From positions 2,143,501 to 2,207,500 of the forward strand of contig NZ_CP156079.1 of NCBI RefSeq assembly GCF_040892545.1: a stretch of 64,000 nucleotides of DNA. The letters are read 5' to 3'. Shown here piece after piece: positions 42,945 to 49,445 of this stretch. Position 1 is the first letter of the stretch, and each line of letters opens with the position of its first letter. The translations under genes were made by a program, and so were the position numbers. Source of the DNA: Paracidovorax avenae (GTDB lineage: Bacteria > Pseudomonadota > Gammaproteobacteria > Burkholderiales > Burkholderiaceae_C). The notes below the pieces were generated by a model. It worked only from the letters and a program-made list of their open reading frames with translations, did no database searches and was not told the origin of the DNA.

Positions 42945-43889
42945 TCAGGCTCCGCGTGCGCTTGCCGGTGCCCGGCTTCGCGGGGCAGGCGTCGGGCAGC
43001 AGGCGGCCGGGGCCGCTTCTTCGAGCAGCCATCGCGCGAAGGCCTGGACGGGTTCCGCGCACAGCGTGACGGGGCCGGGCAGCACGAGGCAGAACGTCTT
43101 CGATACTGTCCTGCCCTCGGGCCAGGGTGCGACGAGGCGGCCCTGCGTGAGTTCGGCCTCGACATAGAGGCGCGGCACCAGGGCCACGCCCAGGCCCGCC
43201 AGCGCGGCCTCGATCAGCATGGCGTGCAGGTCGTAGCGGGCCCCGGTGGCCGGCCTGGCGATCGCCGTGCCGGTGTCTTGCGCATAGCGCTGCCAGGCCT
43301 CGGGATTCTGGCGCCGGTGCAGCCGCGGCAGCCGGTCCAGCGAGGGTGCCGGCCCCTGGCCGTCCAGCATCCGCGGATGGCACACGGGCACCAGCGTTTC
43401 CTGCAGCAGCGGGCAGGTGTGCGCGCCGCTCCATGCAGGGTGCTCGAAATGGATGCACGCATCAAAGCCGCTGCCGGCGAGCACGAACGGTTCCATCCGC
43501 TCGGACAGATGCACGGTGATGTGCGGGTGCCGGCGCTGGAAGCCGGCCAGCCGGGGAATCAGCCAGCGCGTCGCGAACGTGGGAAGGACGGCGATGTCGA
43601 GGCTGGCGCCGCCTTCCGGCTGGCCCATCAGGTACTGGCTCTCGCGGTCGAGCTGCTCCAGCATCTGCCGGACCTGGCTTGCATAACGCTCCCCGTTGGG
43701 CAGGAGCCGCACGCGGTTCCCGATGCGCTCGAACAGGGCGACGTCCAGGAAGGATTCCAGCCGCGCGATCTGCCGGCTGATCGCGCCCTCGGTCAGCGAC
43801 AACTCGTCCGCCGCGCGGGCGAAGCTGCCATGGCGGGCCGCAGCCTCGAAGGCCTGGAGGGCGGAACTGCTCGGGATTTTCTTGCGCAT
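42945..43889 (-). CDS. LysR-family regulator (GcvA-like) divergent from tautomerase/MBL operon
   Basis: LysR regulator of 314 residues of the GcvA/AmpR type: SALQAFEAAARHGSFARAAD, ELSLTEGAISRQIARLESFL, FERIGNRVRLLPNGERY, and the effector domain starting LDIAVLPTFATRWLIPRL. ATG 43889 is chosen; the frame is open to 43976. It is divergent from the three-gene operon at 43994-45737, and a symmetric site sits 9 bp ahead of its start codon. The C-terminus is Pro/Ala-rich and lies only 11 bp from the OpuAC remnant. Confidence 0.92.
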   Translation of the reverse strand: MRKKIPSSSALQAFEAAARHGSFARAADELSLTEGAISRQIARLESFLDVALFERIGNRVRLLPNGERYASQVRQMLEQLDRESQYLMGQPEGGASLDIAVLPTFATRWLIPRLAGFQRRHPHITVHLSERMEPFVLAGSGFDACIHFEHPAWSGAHTCPLLQETLVPVCHPRMLDGQGPAPSLDRLPRLHRRQNPEAWQRYAQDTGTAIARPATGARYDLHAMLIEAALAGLGVALVPRLYVEAELTQGRLVAPWPEGRTVSKTFCLVLPGPVTLCAEPVQAFARWLLEEAAPAACCPTPAPRSRAPASARGA

Positions 43890-43897
43890 GCGGTCAG

Positions 43898-43914
43898 CTT
43901 GATGTTTGATCAAG
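43898..43914. promoter_or_regulatory. Candidate LysR box
   Basis: CTTGATGTTTGATCAAG has perfect 6-bp arms (CTTGAT/ATCAAG) around a 5-base centre, a T-N11-A-type LysR site. It is 9 bp upstream of the LysR start codon and 80 bp upstream of the divergent operon, the usual position for autoregulation and activation. Confidence 0.6.
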
Positions 43915-43993
43915 GAAGTGTGCCGAATAATCGTTTTACCCGCCACTTTTTCGCCAATACCATGCATGAACATCAACTTGCATGGGACTATCC

Positions 43994-44542
43994 ATGATCT
44001 ACACGGTGGAATGCAGCTTTACGGATCCTGGGGGCGAAGGCGCCTGGAATGAGTTCTACAGCCTGGACAAGTTGCCGGCCCTGATTTCGGTGCGAGGGTT
44101 CCACACCTCCCAGCGCTTCAAGGCCCTGCGCCCGGGATGCCCGACTTACCTGGCCCTGCACACGATCGACGGCATCGATGTGCTGCGGGGCGAGGAATAC
44201 CGGAGGAAGGGCGGCGGCGATTTCGCCCGCTGGCAGGCGAACATCACCGATTGGCATCGCAATCTCTATGCAGGACCGGACCGTGCGCCGGCGATCGAAG
44301 GCGATGCCTGCCTGCTGCTGAGTTCGGACGGGCCCGATCCCCTCGTGCGTTGCGGCCCGGTTCCGCAGGCCCTGCAGGCGGTCGCGCTGGACCGGTCGCC
44401 GGAGCGCCGTTGGCTGGCGACGGCCCGGATGTCCGATGTGCTCGCCTGGACGGGGGCCGCTTCGTGGCCGGAAGGTGTCCACGCCTATGCACCCATGACT
44501 GCCCAGCTCACTCCCGCCCGTGCGGCCGTTGCGGCCAACTGA
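43994..44542 (+). CDS. Uncharacterised protein, probable dimeric alpha-beta barrel
   Basis: Protein of 182 residues, not assigned to a family by me. The pattern MIYTVECSF.....AWNEFYSLDKLPALISVRGFHTSQRF is like EthD/ABM ferredoxin-like (dimeric alpha-beta barrel) proteins, which bind or transform small organic acids. A tail (SPERRWLATARMSDVLAW) has a second such unit in outline. ATG 43994 is preferred because homologues I recall from Bordetella start MIYTVEC; ATG 43982 is in frame. It leads an operon with a tautomerase-like gene and a metallo-hydrolase, all facing a LysR gene. Confidence 0.75.
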   Translation: MIYTVECSFTDPGGEGAWNEFYSLDKLPALISVRGFHTSQRFKALRPGCPTYLALHTIDGIDVLRGEEYRRKGGGDFARWQANITDWHRNLYAGPDRAPAIEGDACLLLSSDGPDPLVRCGPVPQALQAVALDRSPERRWLATARMSDVLAWTGAASWPEGVHAYAPMTAQLTPARAAVAAN

Positions 44543-44554
44543 CGGAGTGCCTCC

Positions 44555-44881
44555 ATGCCGAACATCACGCTGTTCATTCCGGCTGCTGCGATGCCGTCGG
44601 ACGAGGCCGTCGCGGACCTGTCCGATCGCTGCGCGTTGCTGTGCACGGGCTTGCTCCGGGCGGCCCTCGCCAATGTGCATGTGGCCTGCGTCGCGGTCCA
44701 CCATGGGCGCGGGCATCCCGTCTTCGCCGATGTCCGCTACCGGCTGGAGCCGTTTCGTACGACCGCTGTCATGGAGGCGTTCATGCAAGGTCTGGAAGAA
44801 GCCATCCTGCACACCCTCCGGCTGATCCCCCGCATCCGCTGCTTCGGCTATGCGGCGCCGAACCTGCATGCGCGCAACTGA
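44555..44881 (+). CDS. Tautomerase-superfamily-like small protein with N-terminal proline
   Basis: Protein of 108 residues starting Met-Pro (MPNITLFIPAAAMPSDEAVA). An N-terminal proline exposed after Met removal is the catalytic base of 4-oxalocrotonate tautomerase/MIF enzymes, and the beta-alpha-beta pattern with AALANVHVACVAVHHGRGHP fits. It lacks clear arginines at the usual positions, so the activity is uncertain. GGAG precedes ATG 44555. It is the second gene of the operon. Confidence 0.68.
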   Translation: MPNITLFIPAAAMPSDEAVADLSDRCALLCTGLLRAALANVHVACVAVHHGRGHPVFADVRYRLEPFRTTAVMEAFMQGLEEAILHTLRLIPRIRCFGYAAPNLHARN

Positions 44882-44897
44882 CGTGGAGGCAGGACGC

Positions 44898-45737
44898 ATG
44901 CCGGCGAACCCCGTGTTTCCCTGCCAGCAGGTGGGCGATTTTTCCATCACGGCCCTCGGTGACGGCTACCTGGCTGCCAGCCTGGACCTGCTCTCCGACA
45001 TCGATCCGGCAGAGGCGGCCCGCATGCAGGCGGCGCGCCGGCAGGAACCGTCGGCGGTCCACATCAATACCTACCTGATCCGTGGCCGTGGCCGCACGCT
45101 GCTGATCGATGCCGGTGCGGGAGGATTCAAAGGATGGGGCGGCCAGTTGCCGCAGCGCCTGGCGCTGGCGGGCGTGGCGCCGTCGATGATCGACACCGTG
45201 CTCCTGACCCATGCGCATCCGGACCACGTCGGTGGCCTGGTCGACGCGTCCGGTGCCCCGGCATTCCCGAACGCGGAACTGGTGGTGCACCGGGCGGAGC
45301 TCGGCTTCTGGCAGGACGACGGCCACCTGAGCCGCGCCAGCGAGCGGGCGCGCGGCAACTTCCTTGTGGCGCGACGGGCCTTCGACGCCTACCGGGCTGC
45401 GCTGCGACCCATCGACGCCGGAGAAGTCCTTCCGGGAATAGAGGCCGTGCCATTGCCAGGCCATACCGCAGGGCATACCGGCTACCGGTTCGACTCCGGC
45501 GACCGCAGCCTGCTCGTGTGGGGCGACATCGTCCATTTCCCGCACATCCAGGTCGCCCGGCCGGAGGTGTCGATCGCGTTCGACCAGGATCCGGTACGTT
45601 CTGCCAGCACGCGCGCGCGCTTGCTGGATCTCGTCAGTGCAGAGCGGATGATGGTCGCCGGCATGCATCTGGGCGAGCCGGGCTTCGCGCGCATCGAGCG
45701 GACTGGCGCTGCCTACGAGATCGATTACCAACCTTGA
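44898..45737 (+). CDS. Metallo-beta-lactamase-fold hydrolase
   Basis: MBL-fold enzyme of 279 residues with the metal-binding motif H105-A-H107-P-D109-H110 in VLLTHAHPDHVGGLVDASG, a later GHTAGHTGYRFDSG histidine and VWGDIVHFPHIQ aspartate. It resembles the AttM/AhlD and glyoxalase-II-like group (lactonase-like), but the substrate is not identifiable. ATG 44898 has GGAGG 9 bases upstream. No signal peptide (MPANPVFPCQQVGD). It overlaps nothing and ends the operon that begins at 43994. Confidence 0.9.
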   Translation: MPANPVFPCQQVGDFSITALGDGYLAASLDLLSDIDPAEAARMQAARRQEPSAVHINTYLIRGRGRTLLIDAGAGGFKGWGGQLPQRLALAGVAPSMIDTVLLTHAHPDHVGGLVDASGAPAFPNAELVVHRAELGFWQDDGHLSRASERARGNFLVARRAFDAYRAALRPIDAGEVLPGIEAVPLPGHTAGHTGYRFDSGDRSLLVWGDIVHFPHIQVARPEVSIAFDQDPVRSASTRARLLDLVSAERMMVAGMHLGEPGFARIERTGAAYEIDYQP

Positions 45738-45753
45738 GATGGCGGGCAACTTA

Positions 45754-45951
45754 CATGGCCGAGCAGATGTTGCCGATCGCGCCGCTGCCGGCCCGCGCGA
45801 AGCGCTCCACGCAGCTGGCGAGCTTTCCGCCATGCTGCCGGGCCCGGCGGATCAGGGTTTCGAACGGCTGCTGCAGCGTGCGTCCCAGCGGGGTGATCGA
45901 ATATTCCACCGCCACAGGTGAGGTTGCCATCACCTTCCGGTGGATCAGGCC
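45754..45951 (-). pseudogene. HxlR-family regulator, C-terminal remnant
   Basis: The minus-strand frame reads GLIHRKVMATSPVAVEYSIT and PLGRTLQQPFETLIRRARQH, the wing and last helix of HxlR-type winged-helix regulators (typical form: VEYSLTPLGRTL). The helix-turn-helix half is missing; upstream codons merge into the alcohol dehydrogenase remnant at 45996-46046. The frame stays open to 45996 with no family-like start. Not functional. Confidence 0.72.
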
Positions 45952-45995
45952 GGCCCTGGGCCAGTAGCTCGCCCACGCTTCTTGAACTCCCAGCA

Positions 45996-46046
45996 ATGCT
46001 GGCGGATCTGGTCCGGCGTCGAGTACATGTAGCGCGTGAACGGGCG
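45996..46046 (-). pseudogene. Alcohol dehydrogenase (MDR) fragment
   Basis: On the minus strand RPFTRYMYSTPDQIRQH matches the C-terminal segment of the zinc-type alcohol dehydrogenases in this window (FTRSMFSTPDQVRQH at 39178-40191). Only 17 residues remain. Downstream of it on the same strand is the HxlR remnant, so a deletion has joined the two. HxlR genes are commonly neighbours of such reductases. Confidence 0.68.
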
Positions 46047-46094
46047 GTTTCCCGGTGGGGCGGTGTCGATCATGGTGAGGCGTAACATCGCGTC

Positions 46095-46919
46095 ATGGCC
46101 TCCCTGCACCGGCATCCCGCACCCGCATTGCGCAGCTTGGTGGCATCCGTCTGGGCGCACGATCCCACACCGGTGTTGGGGCGGTCGCACGCGCGCGAAC
46201 ATGTGCTGCCGACCGGTGCCACCCATCTTGCCGTGCGCATCGGTGGCGGACCGTTGAGGGTGTTCGACCATGCGGCCGACCTGCGCGGCCACTGCCTGGG
46301 CCATGCGGTGGTGGGCGGCGCACGCACGGCGTACCACGTGCGCGATATCGCACAACCCGCGATCTCGGTCGGCGCGATGCTGCGTCCTGGCGCTGCCGCC
46401 GTGCTGCTCGGTGCGCCCGAATCCGCGCTGGCCGGGCACCATACGCCGCTGGAACTGCTGCTGCCTGCCGGCGAGGTCGACGCGTTGCTGGCACTCCTGC
46501 ATGCGTGCGCCGATGCGCCGGCGCGGCTGTCGGTGTTCGAGCGCTGGCTGGCCGACCGCGCTGCTGGCCGGCTGCCGCTGCTGCATCCGGCGCTGCGGGT
46601 GGTCCTTCAGCGGTCCTGGCACCCGGACGCGTGCGTGGAAGACATGGTGCGCGCCAGCGGGCTCAGCCACCGGCACTGCATCGCCGTGTTCCGGCAGGCG
46701 ACCGGACTCGCGCCGAATGCGTGGTTGCGTTTGCAGCGCTTCTCGCATGCGCTGGAACTGGCCGGCGATCCGTCGCTGGGCTGGGCCGATATCGCGGCTG
46801 CCAGCGGTTTCGCGGACCAGGCGCATCTGGCCAATACCTTCCGCCACATGGCAGGCGTCACGCCGTCCGCATGGCGCCAGGCGGCCTACCCCGCCGCGCC
46901 GCGGCATGTGCCGCGCTGA
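46095..46919 (+). CDS. AraC-family regulator (DUF6597-type sensor)
   Basis: Regulator of 274 residues with an N-terminal region in the style HPAPALRSLVASVWAHDPTP and EHVLPTGATHLAVRIGGGPL, known from AraC proteins with a DUF6597-like sensor, and a C-terminal double HTH (VEDMVRASGLSHRHCIAVFR, IAAASGFADQAHLANTFRHM AGVTPSAWR in adjacent pieces). ATG 46095. It is 81 bp upstream of a VOC-protein gene on the same strand, which is the probable target. Confidence 0.9.
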   Translation: MASLHRHPAPALRSLVASVWAHDPTPVLGRSHAREHVLPTGATHLAVRIGGGPLRVFDHAADLRGHCLGHAVVGGARTAYHVRDIAQPAISVGAMLRPGAAAVLLGAPESALAGHHTPLELLLPAGEVDALLALLHACADAPARLSVFERWLADRAAGRLPLLHPALRVVLQRSWHPDACVEDMVRASGLSHRHCIAVFRQATGLAPNAWLRLQRFSHALELAGDPSLGWADIAAASGFADQAHLANTFRHMAGVTPSAWRQAAYPAAPRHVPR

Positions 46920-47000
46920 GCGCAGCGCAGGTCAAATGCCTGCAAGACGGCGTGGGGAAGGGCATCCAGAATGGGCGCACACACCACATGAGGAACTGCC

Positions 47001-47450
47001 ATGGCGATCCACGAACTCTATGCCTACCTGTGCGTGCGCGACGCCGCCGCAGCGATGGATTTCTACGCCCGCGCCTTCGGCGCGTGCGAACTGTTCCGCC
47101 TCACCGAGCCGGACGGACGCATCGGCCATGCCGAGGTGGATCTCGGCGGCCACACGCTGATGCTGTCGGAGGAGTATCCGGACATGGGAGTGCGCAGCCC
47201 GGAGCACCTCGGCGCCACACCGGTCACGCTGCACCTGCATGTGGACGATGCCGATGCGCTGGTGGCGCGCGCCGTCGCCGAGGGCGGCACGCTCGAGCGC
47301 GGCATGCAGGACCATTTCTACGGCGAGCGCTCCGGCACCGTCCGCGATCCGTTCGGCCATCGCTGGCTGATCGGCCATGCGATCGAGTCGGTGACTCCCC
47401 AGGAGATGCAGCGGCGTTACACGGCGTTGTTCGATGCGCCGAAGGCGTGA
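47001..47450 (+). CDS. VOC-family (glyoxalase/bleomycin-resistance-like) protein
   Basis: Protein of 149 residues with the PhnB-like VOC fold: ELYAYLCVRDAAAAMDFYAR AFGA, IGHAEVDLGGHTLMLSEEYP, VTLHLHVDDADALVARAVAE, DHFYGERSGTVRDPFGHRWL. Metal-ligand candidates His and Glu are present (GHAEVD, GTVRDPFGH). ATG 47001 follows an AraC gene. The substrate is unknown; members include dioxygenases, resistance proteins and isomerases. Confidence 0.9.
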   Translation: MAIHELYAYLCVRDAAAAMDFYARAFGACELFRLTEPDGRIGHAEVDLGGHTLMLSEEYPDMGVRSPEHLGATPVTLHLHVDDADALVARAVAEGGTLERGMQDHFYGERSGTVRDPFGHRWLIGHAIESVTPQEMQRRYTALFDAPKA

Positions 47451-47469
47451 GGACGCGGCGCCCGGTGGA

Positions 47470-48663
47470 CTAACGGTCCAGTTCCGCCAATCGCCTGGCC
47501 AGTTTTCTCTGCAGGGCCGGAACGCGGCGCATCAGGCCGAGCAGTGAACCGCGGGCCATGCGGCCCAGGGGCGAGGACACCGTGGCGATGCGTGTCATGG
47601 CGTCGGTCATGCGGACCACGCCGCGCGCTATCCTGTGGCGGTGCCGGGCCCAGGCGTCGAGCCCGCGGGTATCGTCGTCGCGCAGGGCCTGATGCAGGGG
47701 GGCTGCCAGGGCCACGGCGTCCTGGATGCCCGTGTTCATCCCCTGGCCCCCGGCAGGGCTGTGCACGTGGGCAGCGTCGCCACAGAGCAGCACGCGCCCG
47801 TGGCGGACCTGCGCGGCCACGCGGTGCTGCAGCTGGAAGCTGGAGCTCCAGGGCATTTCCTTCACGCGCCGGCCGGGCGACGGGAGGCCGCGTGCGGTGA
47901 GCAATGCCTCCACCACGTCCAGGGTGGGAGGGCTTGCCGGGCCGGCCACTGCCGCGACCACGCGATAGCGATCCTCCGGTTCTCCCTGCGCTGCCGGAAG
48001 CGGCGCCACCACCATCAGGCCTTCCGGGGAAAAGAACAGGCTGACTTCGGTGCGCTGCAGCGGCCACGCCATTCGCAGGTCGGCCAGCATGAAGGTCTCG
48101 GCATAGTTTCCGCCCACGAAATCGATGCCGGCCTGCTGCCTCACCACGCTGTCGGCTCCGTCGCACCCCACGATCCATCGCGCCTGCACCTGCTGCACGC
48201 TGCCATCCGGCCGGGCCAGTTCGGCGCTGACGCGATCGCCGGTCTCCGTGAACGACAGCAGCCGCGCGGGGCGCCACACGCTGCCGCGCCCATCGCCGAT
48301 GCGGCCCGCCAGGATCGCTTCGGTGATGTTCTGCGGGCACATCAGGGCATAGGGGTAGCGGGATGGCAGGCCCTCGAAACCGATGTGGAGGAGCACCTTG
48401 TCGGCTTCGCGCACGCGGAAATCCGTGGCCTGCATGCCGGCAGAGAGCAGGTCAGGCACGACACCCAGGGGTTCGAGCACTTCCAGGGTGCGGGCGTGGA
48501 TGACGGCCGCGCGCGAGGTGTTCAATCCCGCCGCATGCCGGTCGACCAGCAGCGAAGCGACTCCGAGCCGGTCCAGGGCCAGCCGCAATGCCATGCCCGT
48601 CGGACCAGCCCCCACGATGAGCACTTCCGTGACAACCGGTCCATCGGCTGCTGCTGCGTCCAT
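47470..48663 (-). CDS. FAD-dependent aromatic monooxygenase (PheA/TetX-like)
   Basis: FAD-binding monooxygenase of 397 residues: VLIVGAGPTGMALRLALDRL (GxGxxG), DRHAAGLNTSRAAVIHARTL, the DG motif WIVGCDGADSVVRQQAGIDF and GRVLLCGDAAHVHSPAGGQG MNTG. It is a group A hydroxylase of the PF01494 family (phenol, rifampicin or tetracycline hydroxylases belong). ATG 48663 has GGAG 7 bases upstream; a TTG at 48675 is in frame. It is divergent from a TetR gene, whose operators overlap its promoter region, so it is likely an inducible detoxification or resistance enzyme. Confidence 0.9.
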   Translation of the reverse strand: MDAAAADGPVVTEVLIVGAGPTGMALRLALDRLGVASLLVDRHAAGLNTSRAAVIHARTLEVLEPLGVVPDLLSAGMQATDFRVREADKVLLHIGFEGLPSRYPYALMCPQNITEAILAGRIGDGRGSVWRPARLLSFTETGDRVSAELARPDGSVQQVQARWIVGCDGADSVVRQQAGIDFVGGNYAETFMLADLRMAWPLQRTEVSLFFSPEGLMVVAPLPAAQGEPEDRYRVVAAVAGPASPPTLDVVEALLTARGLPSPGRRVKEMPWSSSFQLQHRVAAQVRHGRVLLCGDAAHVHSPAGGQGMNTGIQDAVALAAPLHQALRDDDTRGLDAWARHRHRIARGVVRMTDAMTRIATVSSPLGRMARGSLLGLMRRVPALQRKLARRLAELDR

Positions 48664-48676
48664 GGCGATCTCCAAA

Positions 48677-48692
48677 GTAAACGGTTGTTTTC
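48677..48692. promoter_or_regulatory. Candidate TetR operator half (imperfect)
   Basis: GTAAACGGTTGTTTTC resembles the perfect repeat 39 bp away (GTAAAC/GTTT arms) with one weaker arm. It lies 14 bp upstream of the monooxygenase start. Two like-spaced copies suggest a TetR dimer pair. Confidence 0.5.
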
Positions 48693-48715
48693 ATTCTGCG
48701 CTTGATGGCCCCGGG

Positions 48716-48733
48716 GGTAAACTGGTGTTTACC
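48716..48733. promoter_or_regulatory. Inverted repeat, probable TetR operator
   Basis: GGTAAACTGGTGTTTACC has perfect 7-bp arms (GGTAAAC/GTTTACC) around TGGT. It lies between the divergent monooxygenase and TetR genes, 27 bp upstream of the TetR start. This is the symmetry expected of a TetR-family site. Confidence 0.75.
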
Positions 48734-48759
48734 AATCCCTGCTCCTGGAAGGCACGCCG

Positions 48760-49314
48760 TTGACCCGCTCGCAAGCCACGAAAGACCGCATCCTCGACGC
48801 CGCACGGACGCTGTTCGCGTCGCAAGGGTATGACGGCACCACGGTGCGCGAGGTCGCGGCGCTCGCGCAGTCCAACCCCGCGCTGGTCATCCGGTACTAC
48901 GGCAGCAAGGAGGCGCTCTTCCTGGCGGCAGCCGAGTTCGACCTGCAGTTGCCGGACCTGGCTGGCGTTTCCAGGGACGGGCTGGGCGAGCGGCTCGCTG
49001 CGCACTTCTTCATGGTCTGGGAAGACAGCCCTTCGGGGCGCCAACTGGTCGCGCTGCTGAGGGCGGCTGCGACGCATGCGGATGCCAGGGCCCGGATGCA
49101 GGACATTTTCGAGCGGCAGTTGCGGGCGGCCGTACGCAGGCTGGCGGCGTCCGCTGCCGAGGCGGACGTGCGCGCGGCGCTCATCGCCTCCCAGATGCTC
49201 GGGTTCGCGCTCGTGCGTTATGTGCTGGAGTTTTCTGCCAGGGGGATGAGCCGGCAGAGGGCTGTGAGGGCACTGGGTGCGACCCTGCAGCGGTACCTGG
49301 TCGAGCCGATTTGA
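48760..49314 (+). CDS. TetR-family repressor divergent from FAD monooxygenase
   Basis: Regulator of 184 residues with the TetR HTH in the first 50: TKDRILDAARTLFASQGYDG and TTVREVAALAQSNPALVIRYYGSKEALFLA (two adjacent pieces). The ligand domain (residues 60-184) is helical and not diagnostic. The start is TTG 48760 with GGAAGG 7 bases upstream; no in-frame ATG precedes the HTH. Flanking repeats are its likely sites. It probably represses the monooxygenase until an aromatic compound binds. Confidence 0.9.
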   Translation: MTRSQATKDRILDAARTLFASQGYDGTTVREVAALAQSNPALVIRYYGSKEALFLAAAEFDLQLPDLAGVSRDGLGERLAAHFFMVWEDSPSGRQLVALLRAAATHADARARMQDIFERQLRAAVRRLAASAAEADVRAALIASQMLGFALVRYVLEFSARGMSRQRAVRALGATLQRYLVEPI

Positions 49315-49445
49315 GAGTGCTGCCTGCCTACATTTGTAAACAAATTAACCCATCTGCAGGATATTCAACCCATTGTCCATGGGCCTATGATTTCGGCCGT
49401 TTCTGACTCGTCCGTGCAGCCGCTCATGGCGCGCGGCCATGCACC

